64,000 nt of DNA from Micromonospora arborensis (GCF_003205615.1 NZ_PYBV01000012.1:93450-157449); one strand, 5' to 3'; shown: positions 1 through 8,816, numbered from the stretch's first letter. Notes: generated by a model not told the origin, from the letters alone. Numbers and translations are program-made.

Positions 1-1324
1 CCGGCTCACCGGCGCGTTGGGCCGGCACCCGCGGCCGGTCGGTCACCGGGCGCCCCTGGCGGTGCGCGGCGTCCCAGGTCAACGCGAGCAGTACGCCCAC
101 CGCGGCGGCAACCACCAGCGTCAGCCGGGTCGGCATCATCATCTCGACCAGCGGCAGGTCGTCCGGCACGTACGACCACGGGCCGCGCACACCGGTCTCC
201 ACGCCGTCGAAGCGCACCCACGGCCCGATCGCGGCGACGCTGAACACCACGATCAGCACCGCGACGATCCGCGTGGCCAGCGACCGGCGTACGAGCAGCA
301 CCAGAGCCACCAGCGAGAGCAGCACCAGCGGCCAGCCGAACCAGGTGTTCTGCTCGGTCAGCCCGATCGTCTTCTCCACGGCCGGATCGCCGGCCCAGGT
401 GTCCCGCGCGAAGGTGACGAAGGCGACCAGGTCCTCGCCCCAGTTGTGGAAGACGCCACCCTGCAACCCCCGGTAGGACTGCGGGCCGTTGAACTGGTAC
501 CAGATCGGGTACGCCGCGAGCACCAGGGTCAGCCCACCGGCGACGCCGAGCCCGGCCAGGAACGTGCCGGCGGCGGCCCGGGTGGCCCGTGGCCGCTGCA
601 CGGCGTACGCCAGCACGACGACCAGGCAGGCCAGCGCGGTGAGCAGCAGCATCTCCTCGTTGATGAAGATCTGGTACGTCACCAGCGCCCCGAGCACCAG
701 CCCGTTGCGCCGCCACCGGCCCGGCTCACCCAGGCGCAGCACCCGCACCACGATCAGCGGCAGCAGGAAGTTGGACACGAAGTTGGGCTGCCCGTTGGCG
801 TGGTGGATGACTCCCGGCGCGAAGCCGAGGAACGCGCCGCCGACGAAGGCCGCCGCCCGGGAACGCACCAGGTGGCGGGAGAGCATCCAGTACCCCGTGC
901 CGGCGGTTGCCGCCAGCGCCCCACCGAGGTAGAGCGCGTACATCACCTGGGGGCCGAGCAGCAGGGTCAGCGGGGCCAGCGGCAGGGTCATCCCGAGCAG
1001 CGAGGTGTTGGCCATCATGTTCACCCCGTCCGGGGCGTTCTGCCGGGCCGTGAAGAGCGGGTTCTCCAGGTGCCGCACCGAGTACGCGCCGTGCGCGAAC
1101 AGCCACTCGAACCAGCTGTGGTCGGTGGGCAGGTGCGAGGAGACCCGGCCGCTGACGTCACCCCAGTAGTTGAGGCAGACGAAGATGCCCAGCAGCACAT
1201 AGGCTCCGAGGGCCAACAGGTCGGCTCGGGCCGGGCGGCGTCGAGGCCGCCGTGCCGGCTCGACCTCGGCCGGGTCGGCGTCGGTCACGGGATTCAGCGA
1301 AGGGTCTACCACCGGCACAGCCAC
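1..1324 (-). CDS. Polytopic membrane protein, probable GT-C-like glycosyltransferase (3' end cut by window edge)
   Basis: The frame is open from a GTG at 1324 (or 1318) to the window edge, so the C-terminus is missing. After about 35 mostly charged or Pro/Arg residues there is a hydrophobic segment, then an extracytoplasmic loop containing PTDHSWFEWLFAHGAYS and NPLFTARQNAPDGVNMMAN, followed by many further membrane helices. This layout, a first helix followed by a loop rich in acidic and aromatic residues and then a polytopic body, is typical of GT-C glycosyltransferases and related actinobacterial membrane proteins that use lipid-linked sugars. No diagnostic catalytic motif is certain, so the enzymatic call is inference. 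The gene is divergent from the beta-propeller pair, with about 115 bp between the starts. Confidence 0.6.
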   Translation of the reverse strand, partial: MAVPVVDPSLNPVTDADPAEVEPARRPRRRPARADLLALGAYVLLGIFVCLNYWGDVSGRVSSHLPTDHSWFEWLFAHGAYSVRHLENPLFTARQNAPDGVNMMANTSLLGMTLPLAPLTLLLGPQVMYALYLGGALAATAGTGYWMLSRHLVRSRAAAFVGGAFLGFAPGVIHHANGQPNFVSNFLLPLIVVRVLRLGEPGRWRRNGLVLGALVTYQIFINEEMLLLTALACLVVVLAYAVQRPRATRAAAGTFLAGLGVAGGLTLVLAAYPIWYQFNGPQSYRGLQGGVFHNWGEDLVAFVTFARDTWAGDPAVEKTIGLTEQNTWFGWPLVLLSLVALVLLVRRSLATRIVAVLIVVFSVAAIGPWVRFDGVETGVRGPWSYVPDDLPLVEMMMPTRLTLVVAAAVGVLLALTWDAAHRQGRPVTDRPRVPAQRAGEP

Positions 1325-1438
1325 GACGCGCCATCGTACAGGCGTGGGTCCGTCGCTTTTGCCGGCCCGGTGCACCCACGGTCGGTTTGCCGGACGCCAA
1401 CCTGTCGGCTAGCCGGGCGCGCTGAGGAAGGACGGTCG

Positions 1439-2713
1439 TTGTCGATCATCGAGCTGGGCGAAGTCAGGGACGAGTCGACAGTTGTGCCGCCGGCCCGCCG
1501 GCCACGCGCCGCCGGCCGCCCACTGCGCAGCGCTGCCGTGCTGCTCCTCGCCCTGGTGGTGTTGGCCGGTGCGACACCGTTTCCGGAACGGATGGTGAGC
1601 GTGGTGCCGGGGCCACGCGCGGCTGCGGTCTACCTCGCTGCGGATGACGTCTTCGTGGTCGACCCGCCGACACCCGACAAGGACCGGTACCTGACCGCGT
1701 ACGCCGAGCCGTCGCCGAGCGGCGCGAGTGTGCGGCGGCGGTGGCAGGCGTCGCTGCCCCGCCAGGGTGACTACCTCGACGTCCGGGTCCAGCAGGGGCT
1801 GGTGCTGGCGATGGGGGTCAGCGCCACGGACGGGGTGTTCCATACCACCGCATTCGATGCCGAGACGGGCCAACAGCGCTGGCAGCATCCTGGCGCTCCC
1901 CAACCGATCGTCGACGGCGGCCTGCTGCTGTCGGACCCCCGGGAAGACGGGTCGGGCGCGATCAGCCGGGTCGAGCCCGAGACCGGCCGGTTGCTCTGGT
2001 CGGTGCCCGTCCCGGAGGGCGCGGACAACATCTACCACGGGGCCGACGGTCGGGTCGACCAGTTCCTACTCGTGCAGCCGACCGGCGAGGTGCAGGTGTA
2101 CGACGCCAGCAGCGGCCGGCTGTTGCGCAGCGTCGACACCCTGCCCGGCGACCGGTCGGCGTTCCAGCGGGTGCAGGTCGTTGACGACCTGTTGCTGCTC
2201 GTCCCACCCGGCGGTACCCGCCTGGTGGGCTACGGGCTGCCCGGGCTGGAACGGCGCTGGACGGCCGACGTGTCGCTGGTGTCGTGGGCGACCCGCTGCG
2301 GCGACCTGCTCTGCGTGGCGCCGCAGAACGGCGGCCTCCAGGTCCTCGATCCGGCCACCGGCCTGCTGCACTGGTCCGACCCGACGGACCTGTTGGCCGA
2401 TGTCCGGGGCGACCGGCTGTTGGTGGCCGGGACGGGCGAGGGGTACGTGGTGCGGGACTCGGCGACCGGGCAGGCACGGACCGAGTTGGGCAAGTGGGTC
2501 CTGATTCCGTTGCTCGGGCGCGACGATCCGCTGGTCGGGGTGCGGCAGACGGCCGACGGCCGGGTGGTCGTCGCCGAACTGGACCTGGTGGCCGGTCGAG
2601 CGCGGGTCATCGACGTGGTGCCGGGCCTCGCCAACAGCTGCCAGGCGTCCCTACCGATCCTGCTCTGCCAAGGCCTCGACGGCACGACCGTGCTGTGGCG
2701 GTTGCAACCGTGA
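1439..2713 (+). CDS. Membrane-anchored PQQ-like beta-propeller protein, first of a tandem pair
   Basis: The TTG start at 1439 is chosen because GAGGAAGGA lies at 1424-1432; the frame stays open far upstream but reads as noise there. The 424-aa product has a short basic cytoplasmic N-terminus, one hydrophobic helix around residues 30-45 (AAVLLLALVVLAGA), then an extracytoplasmic domain with repeated blades such as FDAETGQQRWQ, VEPETGRLLWS and LDPATGLLHWS. These D-x-x-T/S-G-x-x-x-W units are the signature of PQQ-like (BamB-like) eight-bladed propellers, which usually serve as protein-interaction scaffolds; no PQQ-dependent dehydrogenase active site is visible. The stop overlaps the GTG start of the next gene, so translation is coupled. 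Ligand and partner are unknown. Confidence 0.75.
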   Translation: MSIIELGEVRDESTVVPPARRPRAAGRPLRSAAVLLLALVVLAGATPFPERMVSVVPGPRAAAVYLAADDVFVVDPPTPDKDRYLTAYAEPSPSGASVRRRWQASLPRQGDYLDVRVQQGLVLAMGVSATDGVFHTTAFDAETGQQRWQHPGAPQPIVDGGLLLSDPREDGSGAISRVEPETGRLLWSVPVPEGADNIYHGADGRVDQFLLVQPTGEVQVYDASSGRLLRSVDTLPGDRSAFQRVQVVDDLLLLVPPGGTRLVGYGLPGLERRWTADVSLVSWATRCGDLLCVAPQNGGLQVLDPATGLLHWSDPTDLLADVRGDRLLVAGTGEGYVVRDSATGQARTELGKWVLIPLLGRDDPLVGVRQTADGRVVVAELDLVAGRARVIDVVPGLANSCQASLPILLCQGLDGTTVLWRLQP

Positions 2714-3999
2714 CCGGCCCGGTGATCGACCTCGGCGAGCTCCGGCACGGGCCGGACGCGGACCCGCTGCCCCGCCCACCCCGCGCGAACGGTCGGCCGC
2801 TGCGCTGCGCGCTGGTCCTGCTGCTCGTGCTGGCCACCATCGCCTCCGCCGCCGTGCCGCAGCCCCGGCGGGCCGCGGTGACGTTGCCGGTCTCGGCCGG
2901 GGCCGACGTCGTGGTCATCGATGACCTGCTCGTGGTCATCGACGCGGCCACCGACGTGCAGAGGCCGCAGCGGCTGGCCACGTTTCGGCTGCCCGGTGGC
3001 GACCCGATCTGGCAGGCGTCACTACCAGCGGGGGCCCGGTACTGGGGGGTCGCACCACTGGCCGGGATGCTGCTGGCTACCGGGTACGAGATCGGCCCGG
3101 AGGGTCAGGGCAACCTCACGGTGGCGCTGGACCGGGCCACCGGCGCGTACCGGTGGCAGCAGCCGGGCAGCGCCAGGAGGTTGGCCGACGGCAACCTGCT
3201 GCTGCATTCCGGCGGCGATGACGAACCGCAAAGCCTGCGCGCGGTCGACCCCTGCTGTGGCGCCGTACGTTGGCAACTACCCGACGCCGCCGACTGGATC
3301 AATTTCCGGGAAACCGGCCCCGGGGTGGACCGGGTGGTGCTCAACCAGGAGAACGGCCCGACCGAGGTACGCGACGCGACCACCGGTGCGGTGCTGGCCC
3401 GGGCCGACCTGCGCCCACCCGGCGGCGGGACGCTCGGGTACGTGGAGGTGGTGAACGATCTTCTGCTCACCATCGGTGGGGACCCGGTCACGGTCACCGC
3501 CTACGGGCTGGACCGGCTGGACCGGCGCTGGAGCAGCACGTCCGGCCGGGTGGATTTCGTGGGGGACTGCGGCCCGGTCCTGTGTCTGCAGACCCGTCTC
3601 GCGGGGCTGCGAGCGGTCGACCTCGCGACCGGTGCGGAGCGGTGGCGCAGTGACCGCTGGGCGTGGGCGTCCCCCACGGGCGGACGTCTGCTGACCAGCA
3701 CGTTGAGCACCTCGGACACCACCCTGCAGCAGTTCGTCGTGCTCGATCCGCTGACCGGTCGAGTGTTGGCCGAGCTGGGCCGTTGGGAGCTGGTCCAGTT
3801 CGGCCTCGACGGCCCCCTGTTCGGCGTGCGCCGGCACCCGGACGGTGGGCTACTCGTCGCGGAGCTGGACGTTCGGGCCGGGGAGGCGCGCATGCTGGAC
3901 GTGCTGCCGGACGCCACGGGGGAGTGCCAGGCGATCGTCGACCAGCTGCGGTGCCGGCACGTGGACGGCTCGTTCAAACTGTGGCAGTTGCCCGGCTGA
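2710..3999 (+). CDS. Membrane-anchored PQQ-like beta-propeller protein, second of a tandem pair
   Basis: The GTG start at 2710 overlaps the previous stop (GTGA). The 429-aa product repeats the plan of its neighbour: an N-terminus related in sequence (VIDLGELR here, IIELGEVR upstream), a basic stretch ending GRPLRCALVLLL, one membrane helix, then propeller blades with LDRATGAYRWQ, RDATTGAVLA and VDLATGAERWR. The C-termini also align (CQASLPILLCQGLDGTTVLWRL against CQAIVDQLRCRHVDGSFKLWQL, written here as separate ends of the two proteins), including a Cys pair that could form a disulfide. The pair therefore arose by tandem duplication and has diverged considerably. The function is unknown; co-translation suggests that the two proteins act together or dimerise. 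Confidence 0.75.
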   Translation: MTGPVIDLGELRHGPDADPLPRPPRANGRPLRCALVLLLVLATIASAAVPQPRRAAVTLPVSAGADVVVIDDLLVVIDAATDVQRPQRLATFRLPGGDPIWQASLPAGARYWGVAPLAGMLLATGYEIGPEGQGNLTVALDRATGAYRWQQPGSARRLADGNLLLHSGGDDEPQSLRAVDPCCGAVRWQLPDAADWINFRETGPGVDRVVLNQENGPTEVRDATTGAVLARADLRPPGGGTLGYVEVVNDLLLTIGGDPVTVTAYGLDRLDRRWSSTSGRVDFVGDCGPVLCLQTRLAGLRAVDLATGAERWRSDRWAWASPTGGRLLTSTLSTSDTTLQQFVVLDPLTGRVLAELGRWELVQFGLDGPLFGVRRHPDGGLLVAELDVRAGEARMLDVLPDATGECQAIVDQLRCRHVDGSFKLWQLPG

Positions 4000-5151
4000 T
4001 CACCAGTTGGCCTGGGCGGGCGGCGGGGGCAGCGGCACCGACGCGGGTCGCAGCACGTACGCCACGCCGCCGCTGCCCCGCTGCCAGACCGCCTCGAACT
4101 GCCGCCGGGGCACGGTTCGGCGGACCGCGTCGTCGTCCGGGGCGTACGGGTCGTTGAGCACCGGGTCACCGTCGGCGGTGAAACCGACGAGCACCATCAG
4201 GTGGCCGCCGGTGTCGTAGGCGAGTCCCGGCACCTCGTCGGCCCGGAACGCGGCGGAGACGATCAGGGGGATGCCGGCCGCGATGAACGCCTCGGCCTCG
4301 ACCAGTGACCGTAGCCGGGTGACGAACGCGTCCACCCCGTGCAGACCGGCGTACGCGGTGTTGAACGGCCAGTTGCCGGCCCCGGCGTACGCGTGGTCGT
4401 AGCAGTGCCGGGCGGCGTGCACCACCACCGGACGGGGGCCGGACGGCTCCACCCAGGCGTAACGCTCCGGTGCCGGCTCGGCACCCCAGTAGGCGAGCAC
4501 CATGGAGGTGCAGGTGGGGCTGCACCAGGAGTCCCCGCCGCCACCCCACTGCGGGTACTGGCCGGCGTGCAGGCGCTGCGAGTAGCGGGGCACGTCCAGC
4601 ACCCGCCCACGGGCGTCGACCGAGTCGGGCTCCTGCTCGTATCCCTGGTCGGTCAAGGTGGCGCCGGTGGCGACCGCGCCGATGCCGCGCAGCACCGGCC
4701 CGGTCGGGCTGCCGGCCGGCCGGCACAGGATCACCCGCGCCTGCCAACCGGTGACCGTCGCGCCGGTCACGATCAGGGTGTCGGTGTCGACCCGGGCGTC
4801 GCCGTCGCGTTGCCCGGGCACGGAGGTGCGTCGAACCGCGTGGTCGCCGGCCGCCCAGCGGGCCAGCGGATACCAGTCGGTGCTGGCCGCGTCGTCGTGC
4901 CAGCCGCGCAGCTCGACCTCGATCCAGCAGTCGTCCGGGGTGTCGGCGATCCAGGACGGCACCACCTCGGCGACCGGGAAACCGACACGCACCGGCGGTG
5001 CCGTCCAGGTCCCGCGCTCTACGGCACCGTCGAGGGTCAGGCCCCGATCGGTGGCGAGCAGACCGTCGACGCTGCCGGCCGTCGTGTCCGCCGGCAGGTG
5101 GAAGCCCCGGTAGGCGATGTCCCGCCGGGTGGGTGGTGCCGCGATGGTCAT
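4000..5151 (-). CDS. C39-like cysteine peptidase family protein
   Basis: The ATG at 5151 (MTIAAPPTRRDIAY) gives 383 aa and is preferred over upstream in-frame codons that read as Arg/Pro-rich noise. The C-terminal half matches the Peptidase_C39_2 family: VPRYSQ...YPQWGGGGDSWCSPTCTSM with the putative nucleophile at Cys210, then GGHLMVLVGF with His317, and VLNDPYAP supplying the Asn/Asp that orients the His. The N-terminal roughly 190 residues form a beta-rich region with no motif I recognise. No signal peptide is obvious, although such proteins are often exported. The target could be a peptide bond or an amide. The gene converges on the propeller pair and is transcribed away from the two-component system. 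Confidence 0.72.
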   Translation of the reverse strand: MTIAAPPTRRDIAYRGFHLPADTTAGSVDGLLATDRGLTLDGAVERGTWTAPPVRVGFPVAEVVPSWIADTPDDCWIEVELRGWHDDAASTDWYPLARWAAGDHAVRRTSVPGQRDGDARVDTDTLIVTGATVTGWQARVILCRPAGSPTGPVLRGIGAVATGATLTDQGYEQEPDSVDARGRVLDVPRYSQRLHAGQYPQWGGGGDSWCSPTCTSMVLAYWGAEPAPERYAWVEPSGPRPVVVHAARHCYDHAYAGAGNWPFNTAYAGLHGVDAFVTRLRSLVEAEAFIAAGIPLIVSAAFRADEVPGLAYDTGGHLMVLVGFTADGDPVLNDPYAPDDDAVRRTVPRRQFEAVWQRGSGGVAYVLRPASVPLPPPPAQANW

Positions 5152-5294
5152 GACAGGTCCATCCGTCGCTCGGTGCCGCCGCACAGCATCGCGTACGCCG
5201 CGGTGGTCCGCAACGCCGACCGGCGCGGGCGGCGCGGGACGATGGTTGCCGGCTGGCACTAGGTTGTCGGTGGTCAGCAGCGAGGAGGCCGGGG

Positions 5295-5963
5295 ATGCGG
5301 GTACTGGTGGTGGAGGACGAGCGCAACCTCGCCGACGCGATCGCGCGCGGGTTGCGCAAGCGGGGGATGGCGGTCGACGTGGCGTACGACGGCGACGCCG
5401 GCCACGAGGCGGCGTTCGTCACCCGCTACGACGTGGTGGTGCTGGACCGCGACCTGCCGGGTGTGCACGGTGACCAGATCTGCGCCGACCTGGCCGCCTC
5501 CGGCGCGTTGACCCGGGTGCTGATGCTCACCGCGAGTGGCACGGTGGCCGACCGGGTGGAGGGGTTGCAGCTCGGCGCGGACGACTACCTGCCCAAGCCG
5601 TTCGCCTTCGACGAACTGGTAGCCCGGGTGCAGGCGCTGGGCCGGCGGGCCACCCCGGCCGCGCCGCCGGTGCTCGAACTGGCCGACCTGGTGCTCGACC
5701 CGGCCCGCCGGGTGGCCACCCGCGCCGGAGTGCCGGTCGACCTGACCAACAAGGAGTTCGGGGTGCTCAGCGAACTGCTCAAGGCGCGTGGCGCGGTGGT
5801 TTCCAGTGAGGAGCTGCTGGAACGGGTCTGGGACGCCAACACCGACCCGTTCACCACCATCGTCCGGGTCACCGTGATGACCCTGCGGAAGAAGCTCGGT
5901 GACCCGCCGCTGATCGAGACGGTGGTGGGCGCGGGCTACCGCACGGCGGAGGTGCGCGCGTGA
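5295..5963 (+). CDS. OmpR-family response regulator
   Basis: This 222-aa two-domain regulator has a receiver domain at residues 1-115 and a winged-helix DNA-binding domain at about 130-220. The acidic pocket (VVEDER), the phospho-acceptor Asp51 (VVVLDRDLPG), Thr79 (MLTA) and Lys101 (LPKPF) are all present, so it should be a functional phosphorelay receiver. The C-terminal VTVMTLRKKLG and VGAGYR are the recognition helix and wing typical of OmpR/PhoB proteins. A GAGGAGG-type ribosome site precedes the ATG. The stop overlaps the sensor kinase start, so the two are co-translated. The signal is unknown; the absence of an adjacent transporter or cell-wall gene gives little guidance. Confidence 0.92.
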   Translation: MRVLVVEDERNLADAIARGLRKRGMAVDVAYDGDAGHEAAFVTRYDVVVLDRDLPGVHGDQICADLAASGALTRVLMLTASGTVADRVEGLQLGADDYLPKPFAFDELVARVQALGRRATPAAPPVLELADLVLDPARRVATRAGVPVDLTNKEFGVLSELLKARGAVVSSEELLERVWDANTDPFTTIVRVTVMTLRKKLGDPPLIETVVGAGYRTAEVRA

Positions 5964-7135
5964 GCCGCAGGGTGCGGCCCACCCTGCGGCTGCGGCTGAC
6001 CCTGCTCAACGGGGTGCTGCTGGTCGGTGCGGGGGCGATCCTCGTGCTGCTGGCCTGGCTGCTGGTCCGTGACGCGCTGCGGCCCACCGACGAGCTGCTG
6101 CCCGGCACGGTCGTGCTGCTCTCCGACGGCCGACGGATGGACGCCGCCGAGTGGCAGCGGCAGCTTGTCGACTCCGCGTCCGGGGAGTTGTTGGCCAAGG
6201 GCCTGGTCGCGCTGTTGGCGATCAGTGTGGTCGGGGTGGCCGGCGCGTACGCGGTGGCCGGTCGGGCGCTGCGCCCACTGCACCAGGTCACCGCGACCGC
6301 GCAACGGCTCGGCGAGGCGACCCTGGACCAGCGGATCGGCTACTCGGGCGCCGACGACGAGGTGGCCGAGCTGGCCAAGACGTTCGACGCCATGCTGGAC
6401 CGGATCGCGTCCGCGTTCGAGGCGCAGAAGCGCTTCGTGGCGAACGCCTCGCATGAGCTGCGTACCCCGCTCGCCGTGATGCGGACCGAGATCGACGTGA
6501 CGCTCAGCGACGACGACGCGGACGCCGCCGAGTACCGACGGATGGCGACAGTGGTCCGGGACGCGTCCGAGCGCGCCAACGGCCTGGTGGACGCGCTGCT
6601 GGTGCTGGCCCGTAGCGAGGCGCAGGCCGGGCGGCAGCTGGGCCGGCGTACCGAGTGTGATCTCTCTGCGGGCACCGCGAACGCGCTGTCGGCGATGCGC
6701 CGGGAGGTGGAGCGGATCGGCCTGCGGGTGCAGACGTCGCTGGAGTCCGCGCCGGTCGTCGGCGACCCGGGGCTGCTCGACCGGTTGGCCGGCAATCTCA
6801 TCGAGAACGCGGTTCGCTACAACCACCTGCACGGCCGGCTCTGGGTGCGTACCGGCACCGACGGCGACCGGTCCTGGCTGGTGGTGGGCAACACCGGGTT
6901 CGAGGTGGACCAGGCCGACGTGCCGGGGCTGTTCGAGCCGTTCCGGCGCGGCGGCCGGGAACGCACCGGGGCCCGCGGCTCCGGCCTGGGGCTGTCCATC
7001 GTCCGGGCGGTCTGCACGGCGCACGGCGGCACCGTAAGGGTGATCGCGCAGCCGGGTGGTGGTCTGGAGGTAACGGTCACCCTCCCGTCGGCGGACGCTC
7101 CGGCGGTCAACGGGTCGGTGCCCAGCCACGGCTGA
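5960..7135 (+). CDS. Sensor histidine kinase partner of the upstream regulator
   Basis: The GTG start overlaps the regulator stop (GTGA). The 391-aa protein has two membrane helices (about residues 13-35 and 80-102) bracketing a short extracytoplasmic loop of roughly 45 residues. It then has a HAMP segment (GRALRPLHQV through DEVAELAKTFDAMLDRI), a HisKA domain with phospho-accepting His165 in NASHELRTPLAV, and a HATPase_c domain with the N box (LIENAVRYN), FEPFRRGG and the G2 box GSGLGLSIV. All catalytic boxes are intact. The small sensor loop suggests detection of a membrane or envelope cue rather than a large ligand. Confidence 0.92.
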   Translation: MSRRVRPTLRLRLTLLNGVLLVGAGAILVLLAWLLVRDALRPTDELLPGTVVLLSDGRRMDAAEWQRQLVDSASGELLAKGLVALLAISVVGVAGAYAVAGRALRPLHQVTATAQRLGEATLDQRIGYSGADDEVAELAKTFDAMLDRIASAFEAQKRFVANASHELRTPLAVMRTEIDVTLSDDDADAAEYRRMATVVRDASERANGLVDALLVLARSEAQAGRQLGRRTECDLSAGTANALSAMRREVERIGLRVQTSLESAPVVGDPGLLDRLAGNLIENAVRYNHLHGRLWVRTGTDGDRSWLVVGNTGFEVDQADVPGLFEPFRRGGRERTGARGSGLGLSIVRAVCTAHGGTVRVIAQPGGGLEVTVTLPSADAPAVNGSVPSHG

Positions 7136-7208
7136 CGGGGGTTGCGCGCAGCACTCGGCCGCTGGCAAGATCACTGCGTCAGCCCGAGAAGCGAAGGGGG
7201 GTGCGTCG

Positions 7209-7253
7209 ATGTCCACCAATCATGAGTCCGCACCCCGGGTCTGCGCCGGCTGA
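7209..7253 (+). CDS. Possible 14-codon upstream ORF before the VOC pair
   Basis: ATG at 7209 reads MSTNHESAPRVCAG and stops at 7253. A G-rich AAGGGGGG sits about seven bases before it, a respectable ribosome site, and the ORF lies in the leader of the VOC gene that starts at 7297. Only small local hairpins follow, so a regulatory role is speculative; it may equally be a chance ORF. Confidence 0.25.
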   Translation: MSTNHESAPRVCAG

Positions 7254-7296
7254 CTCCCGGAAGCGGAGCGTCCCATCCCGTTCGGAGGGAACACCC

Positions 7297-7704
7297 GTGT
7301 ATCCACGGATCCGCAACATCAGTTTTGACTGCCACGACACGTACGCCCTGGCTGGCTTCTGGGAAGCCGTGCTCGGCTACGCCCCGCACGGCGAGAACGC
7401 CCCGGGTGAGCCGGAGGCGGCCCTGCTGCCGTCGGACGACGCCACCCCGAACCTGTTCTTCCAAGAGGTGCCGGAGGAGAAGGCGACAAAGAACCGGCTC
7501 CACATCTGCCTGGAACCTGTCGACCGGACCAGAGATGAGGAGGTCGAACGGGTGCTCGCCCTCGGGGCCACCCTGGTCACCGACCATCGGCACGCCGATG
7601 GCACGGGCTGGGCGGTGCTCGCCGACCCGGAGGGGAACGAGTTCTGCGTGCTGCGCAGCGCCGGGGAACGTGTCGCCACCACCACTGTGGAGGACCAGCT
7701 GTGA
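7297..7704 (+). CDS. VOC (glyoxalase/bleomycin-resistance fold) family protein, first of tandem pair
   Basis: The GTG at 7297 is chosen because GGAGGGA lies at 7284-7290; the longer in-frame extension is low-complexity. The 135-aa product is a single VOC module of the actinobacterial subgroup recognised by IRNISFDCHDTYALAGFWEAVLGY, split here by its motifs (ISFDC, LAGFWEAVLG), and by ADPEGNEFCVL near the C-terminus. VOC proteins bind a metal with His/Glu ligands and catalyse isomerisations, extradiol cleavages or drug sequestration; members of this subgroup are mostly uncharacterised. Here the first ligand position is Cys/His-rich (DCHD). The gene overlaps the next, a paralogue, by 4 bases. 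Confidence 0.8.
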   Translation: MYPRIRNISFDCHDTYALAGFWEAVLGYAPHGENAPGEPEAALLPSDDATPNLFFQEVPEEKATKNRLHICLEPVDRTRDEEVERVLALGATLVTDHRHADGTGWAVLADPEGNEFCVLRSAGERVATTTVEDQL

Positions 7705-8120
7705 GTTCGACGATCCACAACATCAGCATCGACTGTTCCGACACGTACGCCCTGGCCGGCTTCTGGGCGCAGGTCTTCGACTGCCCCCGGCAACCTGACG
7801 ACTTCCCCGGCGACCCGGAGGCGATGCTCCTGCCGCCGGGTGGCCCGGAGGTGCTGTTCATCGCGGTGCCCGAGGGCAAGACGGTGAAGAACCGGCTGCA
7901 CCTCGACCTGCAACCCGCCGACCGGACCCGGGCCGAGGAGGTCGAGCGACTGCTCGGCATCGGCGCGACGCTCGTCGCCGACCACGTCGGCCCGACCGGT
8001 GGTGGTTGGGTGCTGCTCGCCGACCCGGAGGGCAACGAGTTCTGCGTGCTCGGCAACAAGGCTGAGCGGGCGGCGGCAGCGGCGGCGCGGGCCGCGGCGG
8101 GAGACAACGAACCGGCCTGA
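7701..8120 (+). CDS. VOC family protein, second of tandem pair
   Basis: The GTG start overlaps the preceding stop (GTGA). The 139-aa product aligns along its whole length with the upstream gene: IHNISIDCSDTYALAGFWAQVF, KNRLHLDLQPADRT, EEVERLLGIGATLVADH and LLADPEGNEFCVLG (each motif seen separately). The two are tandem duplicates that probably form a heterodimer or act on related substrates. An Ala/Arg-rich tail (AERAAAAAARAAAG) is specific to this copy. A hairpin follows immediately, closing the two-gene unit. Confidence 0.8.
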   Translation: MSSTIHNISIDCSDTYALAGFWAQVFDCPRQPDDFPGDPEAMLLPPGGPEVLFIAVPEGKTVKNRLHLDLQPADRTRAEEVERLLGIGATLVADHVGPTGGGWVLLADPEGNEFCVLGNKAERAAAAAARAAAGDNEPA

Positions 8121-8137
8121 CCGCCGGCGTACGGCCC

Positions 8138-8171
8138 GGGGCCCCCGGCCACCTTCGGGTGGCTGGGGCCC
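8138..8171 (+). terminator. GC-rich hairpin after the VOC pair
   Basis: GGGCCCCCGGCCACC, a TTCG tetraloop and GGTGGCTGGGGCCC form a stable, slightly imperfect stem about 18 bases after the VOC stop. There is no U-run, as is usual for terminators in this GC range. Confidence 0.6.
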
Positions 8172-8250
8172 ATGATCGACAGGGGCGGCGGGGCAGGCGG
8201 CGGTGGTGTTAGATGAGCGGCCAGAGCGAGCCAGGGAAAGGCGTGGGCAG

Positions 8251-8754
8251 ATGGACACGACGGCGACGGAGCCGGTGCGGGCGTACCTCACCGCGACCGG
8301 TGAGCGGCTTCGGGCCGACGGTTGCGAGGTGCGGACCGAGGACTGGGGCGGCGTACCGGTGCTGATCGGCCACCGGGGCGATTTCCGGATGCGGTGGATG
8401 GCGACCAAGCTGCACCTGTTCACGGTCGCCGCACCGGCGACGCTTGTCACGGCGGACGCCCTGCAGAGGTTCACCGCCACGGCGATGGACTACGTGTTGG
8501 CCCGCAAGGGGCAGCTGCGTGGCTTTCAGAACGGCGTGGCGGTGTTCCCCGCCCTGGTCGGCACCCAGGTCGAGCCGGCGGCCTCGGCGTGGGCGCAGGG
8601 GGGCCAGCAGGTGAAGTTCGCCGCGGTGGCCCGACCGGTGGCGGTGGAGGCCGGCAGCGGCACGGCCAGCGCCTACCGCGGCAACCCGGTGCTCGGCTTC
8701 ATCTACGCGGCCCACCTGCGGAACAAGCTGAACGCGTACTTCCCGGTGGCCTGA
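8251..8754 (+). CDS. Conserved hypothetical protein, 167 aa
   Basis: The ATG at 8251 (MDTTATEPVRAYLTATGERL) follows GGGAAAGG; the frame opens 16 codons earlier without a good ribosome site. The product is soluble, without signal peptide or membrane helix. It contains VPVLIGHRGDFRMRWMATKLHLFTV, seen as the pieces VLIGHRGDFR and WMATKLHLFT, a predicted alpha/beta pattern and a hydrophobic C-terminus ending NPVLGFIYAAHLRNKLNAYF. I recall similar actinobacterial proteins only as uncharacterised. It stands alone between two hairpins, so it is probably monocistronic. Confidence 0.7.
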   Translation: MDTTATEPVRAYLTATGERLRADGCEVRTEDWGGVPVLIGHRGDFRMRWMATKLHLFTVAAPATLVTADALQRFTATAMDYVLARKGQLRGFQNGVAVFPALVGTQVEPAASAWAQGGQQVKFAAVARPVAVEAGSGTASAYRGNPVLGFIYAAHLRNKLNAYFPVA

Positions 8755-8782
8755 GCCCGAGCGGTCCCGTGGAGTACGGCAC

Positions 8783-8816
8783 GGGGCCCCGGCCACCCTG
8801 AGGTGGCCGGGGCCCC
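8783..8816. terminator. Perfect bidirectional terminator hairpin
   Basis: A perfect 15-bp stem (8783-8797 with 8802-8816) closed by a CTGA loop lies between the converging genes ending at 8754 and 8831, and can serve both. Confidence 0.8.

Noticed and set aside
17..1438. Long plus-strand open frame upstream of the first propeller gene
   Set aside because: It is antisense to the partial membrane-protein gene and reads as Arg/His/Gln-rich noise; the real gene starts at TTG 1439 after a clear ribosome site.
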